Notes: a model not told the origin generated them from the sequence alone. 64,000 nt of DNA from CAYZWU01 sp964482235 (GCA_964482235.1 CAYZWU010000010.1:89617-153616), one strand, 5' to 3'. Positions 50,681 through 61,705 are shown, numbered from the stretch's first letter. Numbers and translations are program-made.

Positions 50681-51783
50681 TGAGCAGGGAAAAAACAGCA
50701 GTTGCCGTTCTGGGCGCCACGGGGATCGTGGGGCAGCGTTTCATCCAGCTTCTGGACAACCATCCCTGGTTCGAGGCGGAGGCGCTGGTGTCGTCGCACC
50801 GCTCCGCGGGCAAGGAGTACGGCGAGGCGGCGCACTGGCTTCTCGAAAGCGACATGCCGGACCGGGCGGCAGGCATGATCCTGCTCGGCCCTGACGATCC
50901 TCTGCCCTGCACCTGGGTCTTCTCGGCCCTGCCCGGCAGGGAGGCCGGCCGGATGGAAAAGGACCTGGCCGCGAAGGGGCACATCGTCTGCTCCAACGCC
51001 TCCGCCCTGAGGATGGATCCTCTTGTTCCCCTGGTGATCCCGGAGATCAACGCCGGACACCTCGGGCTGCTTGCCGTGCAGCGCCGCCTCAGGGAATGGG
51101 ACGGTGCGATCGTGACCGCCGCCAACTGCACCACGACCGTCATGACCCTGGCGCTCTGCCCGCTTCACCGGGCCTTCGGCCTGAAGACCGTTCATGCCGT
51201 CTCCATGCAGGGCCTGTCAGGCGCCGGCTACCCCGGCGTTCCGTCGCTCGACATCGTGGGCAATGTTCTCCCCCAGATCCGCGGCGAGGAGGAGAAGCTC
51301 TGCGAGGAACCGCAGAAGCTGCTCGGCGAGCTGGCCGGCGAGGCAGTCCGGGAGGCGCCATTCGCGATGAGCGCCCAGTGCCATCGCGTGCCTGTTCGCG
51401 AGGGCCACCTCGTTGCGGTCAACGCCTCCTTCGAGCAGAGGCCCTCGCTGGATGCGGTCATGACCGCGCTGGAGGAGTTTTGCCCAAAGGAGACGGAGGG
51501 ACTGCCCTCGGCTCCGGGACGGCCCGTTCGCGTCATGCGCGATCCCGCGCGGCCGCAGCCGCTTCTCGATGCGGGAGCCGGCCGCGGCATGGCGGTCGCG
51601 GTGGGACGCATCCGGCCTTCAGCCACTGGCGACGTTCAGTTCGTCGTCACGGGCCACAACACGCTGCGCGGCGCGGCAGGGGGCACGCTGCTCACGGGAG
51701 AGCTGCTCCTCTCGCGAAAGGAGGATTTCCTGGTATCGGGCTCGCTGTCCGCGAAGCCGATTCAGCGGTTTGCTGCACGTTAA
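50680..51783 (+). CDS. asd: Aspartate-semialdehyde dehydrogenase
   Basis: 367 aa. The ATG overlaps the aspartokinase stop (TGATG), so it is translationally coupled. The NADP-binding start is VAVLGATGIVGQRFIQLL, and the catalytic Cys is in TAANCTTTVM (~residue 150). A late His lies in AMSAQCHRVPVREGH. The sequence and length resemble the archaeal/fungal-type ASADH branch. It converts aspartyl phosphate to aspartate semialdehyde. Homoserine dehydrogenase is not in the window, so the pathway must be completed elsewhere. It ends in a TTAA overlap with the stop of the convergent beta-helix gene. Confidence 0.93.
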   Translation: MSREKTAVAVLGATGIVGQRFIQLLDNHPWFEAEALVSSHRSAGKEYGEAAHWLLESDMPDRAAGMILLGPDDPLPCTWVFSALPGREAGRMEKDLAAKGHIVCSNASALRMDPLVPLVIPEINAGHLGLLAVQRRLREWDGAIVTAANCTTTVMTLALCPLHRAFGLKTVHAVSMQGLSGAGYPGVPSLDIVGNVLPQIRGEEEKLCEEPQKLLGELAGEAVREAPFAMSAQCHRVPVREGHLVAVNASFEQRPSLDAVMTALEEFCPKETEGLPSAPGRPVRVMRDPARPQPLLDAGAGRGMAVAVGRIRPSATGDVQFVVTGHNTLRGAAGGTLLTGELLLSRKEDFLVSGSLSAKPIQRFAAR

Positions 51784-53474
51784 TGCGATGTGAGCAATCC
51801 TACCGTCTCTCCGTCGGGACCCCCGTGACATCCCATCCGGGCGCGCCGGTCGATGTCCGGATTGCCCGGATCGCCTGACGGTGTTTCGGGATCATCCCAG
51901 TCCACGAAGTAGGGATCTCCGAGCTGTCCGGAGGAGCCGGCTGCGATATCGTGATCGCCGTTCTGGGGATCGAGGTAGAGCGGATCGGACGAAACGCAGT
52001 AGTTGTTGGCATAGGCCGTCCCGTAGTACGCGGCAGCGATGTTCCACGTCAGGGTGAAGTCGCAGGGGAGAGGATTGGTGACCCCCTGGATCCCCCGGGC
52101 GAGGGGCGGCGGAAAACCCGAGGAGAGAATATTGGTGGCCATGTTGTTGTAAAAGGCAGCGTTGAGGCAGTCCTCGATGAAGTAGCCGAAAGCCTGGTTG
52201 ATGAAGAAGTTGTCCGTCGTGTCAAGGGTATCCACCGTGTTGTTGTAGAGGATCGGATCGCTGCAGTCGGTCAGTTTGAAGCCGGTCACGAGACTGGCGC
52301 CGGCTCCTCCCGATTTGGCCACGATATTGTAGACGAGGTTGTTGTGGATGACGGCATCGTCGCAGTTGGTCAGCAGGACGGCATCCACGGTGTGACCTCC
52401 GGGATCGAGGTTGGTCCCGATGTCGTTCATCCTCGTATTGTGGAGATGAAGATTGCTGGTGGTATCTCCAAGGATGCACCAGTACGAGGCGGACGTGGTC
52501 CCCGGTTCGGGACCATGGATATGATCGAAGTGGCACCAGGAGATCTCGACGCCGGAACATCCGGTGAGAAGGACACCGGTCATGCTGTACGGATTATCGT
52601 TGCCGTTGAAGTAGCAGTCCGACACGAGGATATCGGTGGAGTTGATGAGGCCGACGAAGGCGATGTAGTAGCTGCTCGTGCCGCCAGGAAGGATGTCGAA
52701 ACCGACGATCCCGGCGCCGTTGACGCCGCTGGCCGTGACGGTGTAGTCCACCGATCCGCTGCTCGACTGGACCTGCGGACGCGGTGTCCCGTCGCTCGGA
52801 TCCCAGTTGCCGCCGACTAGGAGAACGCCGTCCTTCAGGACAACGGCCTCGCTGTAGATGACGCCTGAATCATCCACATGGACCTGCTCTCCCGGCTGCG
52901 CGGCGCTGATCCCTTCCTGGATCGTGTTGTAGGGATGGGCCATGGAGCCGTCCTCGATGCCGGTGGTGTTCGAATCGTCCACGTAGACGATCACGGGAGG
53001 GTCCTCGATCACGACATTTACCGGGTTCGACTGGAAGTCGAAGGGACTGTAGGTGGTGAACGCCAGACTCAGAACCGAGCCGGGCTGTATCGACGGTGGC
53101 AGCGGGCCGAGGGTGTTCAGCATCGCAGTCGCACCGCCGCTTGCGTCGAGGCTGCCGAGGAAGTCGACGAACCGCACGGAATTGAGGTTGTTCCGGATGA
53201 AGCTCGTCGTGGAATCCCAGTTCAGCGGCAGCACACCTCCGCCCGGCAGTATGGTGCCCGGGTCGGTCCCCGAGAAACTGCCGAGAACGACGTAACCCTG
53301 TCCCGCGTGGGACGAGCCGGCGTTGAGCGTCAGCTCCACCTGTCCCCCGGTGGTGTAGAGCAGGTCCGTGTCAGCCCTGAGAGAATCCCTGGACTCGACT
53401 CCATGAGCCTGCAGTGCGGCAGCCACTAGGATGACGGCGTAAAAGCATACAAACTTGAGTCCTGTTGTTCTCAC
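51780..53474 (-). CDS. Secreted right-handed beta-helix protein with shared N-terminal domain
   Basis: 564 aa from the GTG at 53474 (AAGGAG before it). A signal peptide is followed by a ~110-residue domain (residues ~35-155) with GYVVLGSFSGTDPGTILPGG and LPLNWD, FLGSLDASGGAT. A related domain closes the C25-like protein encoded by 55488-58004. The remainder is a parallel beta-helix with short repeats of hydrophobic-Asn type (ILVSDCYFNGNDNPYS, VEISWCHFDHI, AVIHNNLVYNIV, PILYNNTVDTL), introduced by VYVDDSNTTGIEDGSMAHPYNTIQEGISAAQPGE. This resembles polysaccharide lyase or adhesin beta-helices but lacks clear catalytic residues. Its stop overlaps that of asd. Confidence 0.75.
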   Translation of the reverse strand: MRTTGLKFVCFYAVILVAAALQAHGVESRDSLRADTDLLYTTGGQVELTLNAGSSHAGQGYVVLGSFSGTDPGTILPGGGVLPLNWDSTTSFIRNNLNSVRFVDFLGSLDASGGATAMLNTLGPLPPSIQPGSVLSLAFTTYSPFDFQSNPVNVVIEDPPVIVYVDDSNTTGIEDGSMAHPYNTIQEGISAAQPGEQVHVDDSGVIYSEAVVLKDGVLLVGGNWDPSDGTPRPQVQSSSGSVDYTVTASGVNGAGIVGFDILPGGTSSYYIAFVGLINSTDILVSDCYFNGNDNPYSMTGVLLTGCSGVEISWCHFDHIHGPEPGTTSASYWCILGDTTSNLHLHNTRMNDIGTNLDPGGHTVDAVLLTNCDDAVIHNNLVYNIVAKSGGAGASLVTGFKLTDCSDPILYNNTVDTLDTTDNFFINQAFGYFIEDCLNAAFYNNMATNILSSGFPPPLARGIQGVTNPLPCDFTLTWNIAAAYYGTAYANNYCVSSDPLYLDPQNGDHDIAAGSSGQLGDPYFVDWDDPETPSGDPGNPDIDRRARMGCHGGPDGETVGLLTSH

Positions 53475-53668
53475 TTGATCTCTCCTTCCCCGGTTTGCTG
53501 CAGAAACGGATCAGGCACGACTAGCGGGAATCCGAACTGCATCGAGATGATTTCAGTGATCAGATCCTTACTGCTGATACGCGGTCATTGTATCATGAAA
53601 AGGGGTTTTCTGAGTGCATCTCCGGAAGAACCCGGATCATCATCACACCAGGTCGGCGATAACGAAAA

Positions 53669-55363
<1,695 letters not shown>

Positions 55364-55487
55364 CAGGATCGGCTCCAGATAGAACTCCCGTTTCAGCGAC
55401 TGGTCCTGGAAGGGAAAATACGAAAGAGAACCTGGCTACACAAGGATGGGGTGCCGACGAGAAATAGCGAGATCCCTCCCCGATGGC

Positions 55488-58004
55488 TCAAGGCTCGATC
55501 AGCAGGAAGACCGGATTGGACACGAAATCGTTTCCATTGGTGAGCGTGAAGGCGAAAGTCAGGGTCTCGCCCGCATGTGGGGTTGCCAGACCTCCCGGGA
55601 TGACAAGCCCGGCCGATGCTCGACCCTGGCTGTCGAGCAGTCCGATGAAGCCGGGGAAGAGGGGCGGCCCCATGTTCCTGTAGATGTAGTCGGTCAACCA
55701 GTCGCGATTGACCGGGAGGATCTTGCCGCTTGGAAGAACGGTTCCCGGCATGCTGCCGGAAAGACCTCCCGCCACGATGTACTGACGCCCGGCATGGGCA
55801 GGTCCTGCGTCGAGATAGATGGTCACACTGGCTCCCGTCGAGGCCGGAAGGGTATAGCTGTCCAGCCAGATGCCGGGATCGAAGTCGTAGCGATCGACAC
55901 TGAAGTCGTCCACGGCGGCTTCGACGATATCGTCGTTCGGATTGTCGTTCACGCGGATCCGGACCTTGACCCTGGCTGAAGGGGTCACGTGGTCCGACAC
56001 GTTGTACGAATAAAGCTGCCAGCTCGGATCGTTCGTGATATCGGCCGCCTTGATCCAGGTGGTTCCCCCATCGTCCGAGAGATCGACTTCAAGGGGCTGC
56101 TGGGTGCCGTAGTCGGTATGGTGGAACCAGAGGTAGAAGTTGATCGTCGCATCGCCGTCGGAAAGATCGATCTCCGGCGAGGTCAATGTCGTGGGCCCGC
56201 CGTCCACATCCGCCTCTCCGCTGGAACCGCCTTGTGATCCCTGCCCCGTGAAGAAGCAGTCCGTGCCGTCGATCGAATGATCATCCTCGGGCTGCGCCGA
56301 CGTCCCGATCGGATCGTCCCGCACCCATTCTCCGGTCTGCAGGTTCTGGCTGTCCACTGTCCACCCCGCATCGGCCTCGAAATCGTCGGACATGACGGTT
56401 TCCACGAGGCAGATGTCGTAGGAGTAGGTGCTGTTCGGAGCATCGAACGGCGAGGTGATCGTTGTGCCGCCGTCACCCTGGGCGCTGAAGTAGAACTCGG
56501 GTTCGTCGCCGGGGCGGGCTCCCGGCATCACTCCCTCGTAGAGATCGCTGCCCAGAGAGGAGAGCGATGCGGTCATGAAACCGGAACCGGGATCGAGACG
56601 GTAATGGATGAGACCCGATCCGGGAACGTAGTTCTCCGATCCGTTCCGGATCTCGAGGGTAACCGGCACAGCGGGTCCGGGGGGGCGATACCCCTCGGGA
56701 GAGCCGTCGGGCAGGCTGAGCCGGAGCGCGGACATCTGCAGGGCGAGGAACGGATCACCGGCAACGGTCATGCCGAAGTGCCATGAGATCTCGTAGCCGT
56801 TGTAGGGAGCGAGGTAGTTGAACCACTGCCGGAATGATTCCCCGAAGGTCTCGTACCTGCCGAGAGGCTGGTAGAAGGCATAGAACTCCAGCATGGATCC
56901 CGATTTCGTGCTCCCGATCACGGCCAGGCTCCTGTCGCTGTCGTTGAAGATGTACGAGCCGCCCAGGAAATCGCTGACGGTCCAGTCCAGCGAGCTGCAG
57001 CAGAACAGGTTGTAGAACACGGCCTCGGGCACGGCGGCCGTGATGTCGTAATAATAGGCATACCCGCCCCGCGTGAAGGCGTGCCCCTGATCCCAGGAAT
57101 GGCAGGCGAGCTGGATGAATTCGTACCCGATGTCCTGGATCCTGTTGTTCACGTAATCGTCCCTGTCGGTCGCCGGGGCCGGGACGTCGTCATAGCTCGA
57201 GTAGGCGTACTTGATGTCCGTACGGATATCCATGAACATGGCCCAGTCGTCCTCGGTGTAGGTCAGCGCGTGACCGGGCAGGTAGAGCCCGCCGGTCCTG
57301 TAGGCGTGGTTCTTGAGGAAGTAGTCGTTGGTGTTCGCCGCCTCGTCGCCGCCCATCATCGAGGCATCGATCCGTCCGACGAAGATTTCAGGACCCTCGT
57401 CGCCGCTCCCGCTCGAATGGCTGTCGAAGATGCCGTTGAAGTCCGTGTCCAGCCAGTCGCCGTCGAGGTCCATGAAGAACAGGTCGCAGGGGAACTGCTC
57501 ATTGTCGTACTCGAACCAGGCGGCCGGCTGGTCGCCCACCAGCACGCAACCCTTCACGTCAATCGAGTTGGTGATGATGAAGTTTCTCAGATCCGTCGGA
57601 GTACCGCCCGAAGCCTGGTACAGATCCACCGTGTAGCCGTCGTTCACGAGGTCCGCCGTATAGGTCGCCAGGCTCGTCTGGATCCCGGGGTAGAGGCCCG
57701 TGTTGACGATGACCATGGCTTTCACGGCGCGTGCAATGCTGCGCGGCGGGGAGGCTGTCCAGAGGTGAGCCGCGAGGAACGGCGCCTCACTTCTCCGGCT
57801 CATGTACTCCCTGTAGGTGCTCGGGCTGCCCGGTCCGAACCATTTCAGGCGGGGGATGTTGCTGTAGTCGCCGGAATATCCTCCATCGTCGTCCCATTGC
57901 ACCGGCATTGCCGGTTGTACAGCAGCCAGGTCAGGCATCTGGAGGAAAACCGACGCTAGGATGAGAAACGAGACAGCGTGCAAGATTCGGATTCTCGTGA
58001 ACAT
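55488..58004 (-). CDS. Gingipain-like (C25) secreted peptidase with C-terminal shared domain
   Basis: 838 aa with a signal peptide. The caspase-type fold resembles clan CD C25 peptidases. Residues ~95-340 have KAMVIVNTGLY, CVLVGDQPAAWFEYDN, FFMDLDGDWLDTDFNGIFD, PEIFVGRI, then the candidate catalytic His (residues ~302-308, LACHSWDQGH) and Cys pair (335-336, LFCCSS). After the peptidase there is a MAM-like or jelly-roll domain (~530-700, with DGPTT... and TINFYLWF). The last ~110 residues contain YIVAGGLSGSMPGTVLPSG and PVNRDW, related to the domain in the beta-helix protein. It may be an extracellular protease anchored or sorted through that domain. Confidence 0.8.
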   Translation of the reverse strand: MFTRIRILHAVSFLILASVFLQMPDLAAVQPAMPVQWDDDGGYSGDYSNIPRLKWFGPGSPSTYREYMSRRSEAPFLAAHLWTASPPRSIARAVKAMVIVNTGLYPGIQTSLATYTADLVNDGYTVDLYQASGGTPTDLRNFIITNSIDVKGCVLVGDQPAAWFEYDNEQFPCDLFFMDLDGDWLDTDFNGIFDSHSSGSGDEGPEIFVGRIDASMMGGDEAANTNDYFLKNHAYRTGGLYLPGHALTYTEDDWAMFMDIRTDIKYAYSSYDDVPAPATDRDDYVNNRIQDIGYEFIQLACHSWDQGHAFTRGGYAYYYDITAAVPEAVFYNLFCCSSLDWTVSDFLGGSYIFNDSDRSLAVIGSTKSGSMLEFYAFYQPLGRYETFGESFRQWFNYLAPYNGYEISWHFGMTVAGDPFLALQMSALRLSLPDGSPEGYRPPGPAVPVTLEIRNGSENYVPGSGLIHYRLDPGSGFMTASLSSLGSDLYEGVMPGARPGDEPEFYFSAQGDGGTTITSPFDAPNSTYSYDICLVETVMSDDFEADAGWTVDSQNLQTGEWVRDDPIGTSAQPEDDHSIDGTDCFFTGQGSQGGSSGEADVDGGPTTLTSPEIDLSDGDATINFYLWFHHTDYGTQQPLEVDLSDDGGTTWIKAADITNDPSWQLYSYNVSDHVTPSARVKVRIRVNDNPNDDIVEAAVDDFSVDRYDFDPGIWLDSYTLPASTGASVTIYLDAGPAHAGRQYIVAGGLSGSMPGTVLPSGKILPVNRDWLTDYIYRNMGPPLFPGFIGLLDSQGRASAGLVIPGGLATPHAGETLTFAFTLTNGNDFVSNPVFLLIEP

Positions 58005-58293
58005 GGCGCAACGTCCTCCCAGCAGGAGTGGAGTCGAGCGCTGATCAATGATTCATGCCGCGACGATTGATGGCCGTCCCGACCGCGCATCGACATCCGG
58101 TCAAGCAATAACGACCTGAATCAGATCCTTGAAGCTAACGAAAGTTTACATCAACTTCGGTCTGAAACCCATTCTCAAATATCAATATCTTCCTTTCCCG
58201 GGTCTTTCCCGGCTCGTTGTTTCCTCGCACGGCTGTTCCGTTGTATCCTATCCGAACGCACCATCCAGCTGCTCAACGATCGAGGATGAACCG

Positions 58294-59892
58294 ATGAAGA
58301 CACACCGGGACGACAACAACTTTGCTGCTCGTCGAAGGGATCGATTTTCACATCGTGAACTGACCGCTTTTTCCCTTTCGATCCTCTTTCTCCTGATCGC
58401 CGCCGTCACGGCTGTGCCGGCCGATCTCCCGATCGCTTTGGGGGGAGAGGCGGATTGCCGGCGATCGAGCGGCACCATCGCCGAGGGGACGCGGTGGGCC
58501 ACGACGTGGATCGAGGTGAAGAGCCCGCGGCCCGGTCCCACTATCCTCGTTGTCGGCGGTGTGCACGGCAACGAACCGGCCGGTGCGCGCGCCGCGACGC
58601 AGATCGCCTGCTGGTCCGTGCAGCGCGGACGCCTGGTCGTCATTCCCCGAGCCAACAGGGTTGCCCTCGCAGCGGGCCGCAGGATCACACCCGACGTTCC
58701 TGCCGATCAAGGCAACCTGAACCGCAACTTTCCCATCACGGACGCTGGTTGCGCACCGCGCGGCGACCTGGCCTCCGCTCTCTGGCGATTCGTGGACGCT
58801 CTGAAACCGGACTGGGTTCTCGACCTGCACGAGGGGACCGGTTTTCGGGCTTCCGGTTCGAAGAGCGTGGGAAGCTCCGTGATCGTCCACCCCACGCCGG
58901 AGACGGAGAGGATCGCCGGGCTCATGCTCGATGCAATCAACGCCACGGTGTCCGACAAGGGAAAGCGCTTCGTGCTTCTTCGGATCACCGCCGACGGCAC
59001 CCTGGCGCAGGCAGCGGCGAAGTGCCTCTGTGCGGGAGCGATGATCGTCGAGACCACCTCCAAGGGGCAGCCCCAGGCCTTGCGGGCCAGGCAGCAGAGA
59101 ATCATGGTGAACCGCGTCCTCGAGGAGATCGGCACGGCGGCCGGGCAGGCGGATACCATGGTACGGCTGGGAGCGGGTAAAAAAGCCCTGGAAGGGAGGG
59201 GTATCCGCGCAGCCATCTACGCCGCAAGCGGCACGGGCAACAGCACGCCGGGGAAGCTGGAGAAAGCCCTCGCCGCTCTGCCGAAGGCCACGCTCCGCCG
59301 TGTCTGCCCTGCCGACATCCGGAGCGGGGCGCTATCCCAGTTCGATCTGGTCGTCTTCGGCGGAGGAAGCGGCAGCGTCCAGGCTCGCGCTCTCGGTGTC
59401 GAGGGAAGGACCGAGGTACGCCGGTTCCTGCGGAAGGGCGGCGGATTCGTGGGTATCTGCGGAGGCTCCTACCTGGCCACGAGCGGGTACGACTGGGGCC
59501 TGAAAATCGTCGATGCCGAAACGGTGGACCGTCAGCACTGGAGGCGGGGCACGGGGAAGGTCCGCATCGAGCTGACCGACGCGGGGAAGGAAATTCTCGG
59601 TGCCGAGGAGGACCTTGTCACGATTTTCTACGCCAACGGCCCTCTCCTGGCCGACTCCGGGCTGGAGGATGTCCCGGACTTCTGCTGCCTGGCCGTGTTC
59701 CGCGACGAGATCGCGCGGAACGGCGCTCCCGAGGGCGTGATGGCAGGCACTCCGGCTGTCGTTTGCGGGGAATTCGGCCTCGGCCGCGTGATCTGCTTCA
59801 GCCCGCATCCGGAAAAAACGGAGAGCCTCTGGCCGCTCCTGGTCCGCGGCGCGGCGTGGGCCGGCGGCGAGGGCCCTACGAAAACTCCATGA
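58294..59892 (+). CDS. M14-like zinc carboxypeptidase fused to a BPL_N (glutamine amidotransferase-like) domain
   Basis: 532 aa from the ATG at 58294 (CGAGGA before it). There is an N-terminal membrane/signal segment (~residues 28-46). Residues ~75-300 are a zinc carboxypeptidase/succinylglutamate-desuccinylase-like domain: HGNEPAG (H-x-x-E, ~90-93), NLNRNFP, the third zinc ligand in LDLHEG (~180) and a candidate catalytic Glu in VETTSKGQP. Residues ~305-532 match BPL_N-type class-I amidotransferase-like domains: LVVFGGGSGSVQA, GGGFVGICGGSYLA (with Cys at the nucleophile elbow) and RVICFSPHPE. This combination is unusual. Predicted to act on a peptide or murein-like substrate outside or at the membrane. 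It overlaps the next gene on the other strand by 17 bases. Confidence 0.85.
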   Translation: MKTHRDDNNFAARRRDRFSHRELTAFSLSILFLLIAAVTAVPADLPIALGGEADCRRSSGTIAEGTRWATTWIEVKSPRPGPTILVVGGVHGNEPAGARAATQIACWSVQRGRLVVIPRANRVALAAGRRITPDVPADQGNLNRNFPITDAGCAPRGDLASALWRFVDALKPDWVLDLHEGTGFRASGSKSVGSSVIVHPTPETERIAGLMLDAINATVSDKGKRFVLLRITADGTLAQAAAKCLCAGAMIVETTSKGQPQALRARQQRIMVNRVLEEIGTAAGQADTMVRLGAGKKALEGRGIRAAIYAASGTGNSTPGKLEKALAALPKATLRRVCPADIRSGALSQFDLVVFGGGSGSVQARALGVEGRTEVRRFLRKGGGFVGICGGSYLATSGYDWGLKIVDAETVDRQHWRRGTGKVRIELTDAGKEILGAEEDLVTIFYANGPLLADSGLEDVPDFCCLAVFRDEIARNGAPEGVMAGTPAVVCGEFGLGRVICFSPHPEKTESLWPLLVRGAAWAGGEGPTKTP

Positions 59893-60310
59893 ACTTCGCC
59901 TTGGCTTTTGCCACCAATCTTCCGTTCTGAACCATTGTCGCTTCCAGTTTATGCATCGAAGAACGTGAAGCGGTTATCCAGGCCCTTATGTTCACGTCGC
60001 TGTTCGTATCAACGGGATGCAGGAATCGCACGTTCAGCTCTCCTGTCAGGGCTTTCTTCCCCTGCGCAAAAAGACAGTTTGTCATCGCGCCGTCCAGGAG
60101 GCTCGTGATCACTCCGCCATGCAGGTGGCCGCCATATCCTTGAAGGATGGAGCTGCAGGAGAACAGGGATGAAACAGATCCGTCCTCGCATGCACGAAAC
60201 TGTACATGCAGGCCCTTTCCATTGTCACGACCGCAGATAATACAGCGTTCGTGTTCTCGACAACGTATCGCTTCCAGCTGTACCTGCCGCTTGTTCAGAA
60301 ACATGATCAC
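59876..60310 (-). CDS. PaaI-type hotdog thioesterase
   Basis: 144 aa from a GTG at 60310 or ATG at 60304. The hotdog core GYGGHLHGGVITSLLDGAMTNCLF with the HGG motif, followed by LTGELNVRFLHPV and AWITASRSSMHKLEATMVQNGRLVAKAKAKFME, is a clear PaaI/YbaW-type acyl-CoA thioesterase. A Cys-x2-Cys (CIICG) near the start is unusual for the family and may reflect metal binding or redox control. It overlaps the M14-BPL_N gene tail to tail. Confidence 0.88.
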   Translation of the reverse strand: MIMFLNKRQVQLEAIRCREHERCIICGRDNGKGLHVQFRACEDGSVSSLFSCSSILQGYGGHLHGGVITSLLDGAMTNCLFAQGKKALTGELNVRFLHPVDTNSDVNIRAWITASRSSMHKLEATMVQNGRLVAKAKAKFMEFS

Positions 60311-60352
60311 ACTGCAACGGTGGTTGTTTTTTTGTCAGACGACAGCGGCCTG

Positions 60353-60691
60353 TCAATGATCGCACACGTTGCCGCCGAGCTCGAGGGTTCCGTCCAGCCA
60401 CGCCGTGACAATATCCTCGGGGGGCTCCGGGGAGGCGCCCACCAGGACCTTGATTCCCATCTGCGTGAAGAAATCCTGGGCACGAATACCCATACCGCCG
60501 GCAATCACCATCTCGGCGCCTCTTTCCTGAAGCCAGCCCGGCAGCAGCCCGGGCTGGTGGGGCGGCGAATCGACGTCCTCTCTCCGTATAATGCTCTTTC
60601 CTGCCTGATCCACATCGATGAGAGCGAAATTCTCGCAGTGTCCGAAATGGAGGCACAACTTTCCGTTGGCTAATGGAATGGCAATCTTCAT
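60353..60691 (-). CDS. NifX/NifB-domain dinitrogenase iron-molybdenum cofactor-type protein
   Basis: 112 aa. Family Pfam NifX/DUF-type (FeMo-co binding) proteins start with KIAIPLANGKLCLHFGHCENFALID, have HFGH as the cofactor-interacting motif, and end with GGMGIRAQDFFTQMGIKVLVG. All are present here. The start overlaps the Mrp stop as ATGA. Stand-alone members often occur beside Mrp-type ATPases and are not proof of nitrogen fixation; no nif structural genes are present. Presumed role: FeS/metallocluster handling. Confidence 0.92.
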   Translation of the reverse strand: MKIAIPLANGKLCLHFGHCENFALIDVDQAGKSIIRREDVDSPPHQPGLLPGWLQERGAEMVIAGGMGIRAQDFFTQMGIKVLVGASPEPPEDIVTAWLDGTLELGGNVCDH

Positions 60692-61602
60692 GCTGGTTTC
60701 CTTTTGCTGAGTCTGATGAGGGGCTCGATGATGAATCGTTGGAAGGCTTCGGCGCTCAGGCTTTCAGCATACTGCTGAATGTAGGGTGAGCCGTTGTCGC
60801 TGGCCTCTACTATTTCAGGATCGATCGGTATTGCACCGAGATAGGGGACCTTCATCTGGTCCGCCATGGCCATGCCCCCGCCCCTCTTGAAAATATCGGT
60901 CTCCTTGCCGCAGTGCGGACAGACGAATCCGCACATGTTCTCCACGACTCCGATCACGGGGACCTTGAGCTGCCGGCAGAAGTTGATCGAACGCCTCACG
61001 TCATCGATGGCCAGTTCCTGGGGAGTCGTCACGATCACGGCGCCATCCACTTCCCCGATCAGTTGAGTGATGGACAGCGGTTCATCGCCGGTGCCCGGAG
61101 GAGAGTCCACGATGAGGAAGTCCAGGTCTCCCCATGCCACGTTGGAGAGGAACTGCTTGATCAAGCCGTACTTTCTGGGACCGCGCCAGATCACGGCATC
61201 GTCGTCGTGGAGCAGGAAGAAGCCGATCGACATCACCTTGAGCCCATGGAACGCCTTTACCGGCTGGATCGTGTTATTCTGGTCCACTTCCGGTCTTGCC
61301 TTTATCCTCAGCAGCTTGGGGACGCTGGGGCCATGGATGTCGATATCCATGATGCCGACCTTCTTGCCTGCAAGAGCGAGGGAAGCCGCAGTGTTGACGG
61401 CAACGGTGCTCTTGCCGACGCCTCCTTTTCCGGAAAGGACGAGAACCTTGTTCTCGATCTGGCACATCCGGCGCGTGATGGCCTGACGCTCGGCGAAATC
61501 CTTCTCCGTTTCGCCGTCTTTCCTGGTTTGTGCCGAACAGTCGGCCTTGTCGCAGCTCGAACAGGCCTTGTCGCGAGTCCGTTGTGTGTCTTCGTCCTTC
61601 AT
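60688..61602 (-). CDS. Mrp/NBP35-family FeS-cluster carrier ATPase
   Basis: 304 aa from the ATG at 61602 (GGAGAAAG upstream). A deviant Walker A motif is VLSGKGGVGKSTVAVN (about residues 55-65), with DIDIHGPSVPKLL and IVDSPPGTGDEPLS. The NBP35-like N-terminus carries Cys-x2-Cys and a following Cys (CSSCDKADC) that can bind a [4Fe-4S] cluster, and a CPHCG pair lies near residue 235 (MCGFVCPHCGKE). The two genes that follow and precede it fit a cluster-assembly role. In the ATP-dependent FeS transfer pathway it passes clusters to apo-proteins. Confidence 0.93.
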   Translation of the reverse strand: MKDEDTQRTRDKACSSCDKADCSAQTRKDGETEKDFAERQAITRRMCQIENKVLVLSGKGGVGKSTVAVNTAASLALAGKKVGIMDIDIHGPSVPKLLRIKARPEVDQNNTIQPVKAFHGLKVMSIGFFLLHDDDAVIWRGPRKYGLIKQFLSNVAWGDLDFLIVDSPPGTGDEPLSITQLIGEVDGAVIVTTPQELAIDDVRRSINFCRQLKVPVIGVVENMCGFVCPHCGKETDIFKRGGGMAMADQMKVPYLGAIPIDPEIVEASDNGSPYIQQYAESLSAEAFQRFIIEPLIRLSKRKPA

Positions 61603-61634
61603 GGCTTTCTCCTCTTTGACCGGCAGCATCATCT

Positions 61635-61662
61635 GAAACGGGTGACTGCATGCACCCGTTTC
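61635..61662. repeat. Hairpin/palindrome between DUF5320 and Mrp genes
   Basis: GAAACGGGTG (61635-61644) and CACCCGTTTC (61653-61662) are exact 10-bp arms with an 8-base ACTGCATG centre. It contains a GGGTG/CACCC motif shared with the palindrome at 62253-62273. It could be another binding site of the activator, an attenuator, or an mRNA-stability element. Confidence 0.6.
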
Positions 61663-61705
61663 CCGATTGTGTTAGGGATGGTGAGACTCCGATCGAGTTC
61701 AATCT

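Noticed and set aside
60353..60691. NifX-type gene as evidence for nitrogen fixation
   Set aside because: No nifHDK/nifEN genes are present, and stand-alone NifX-domain proteins occur widely next to Mrp genes.
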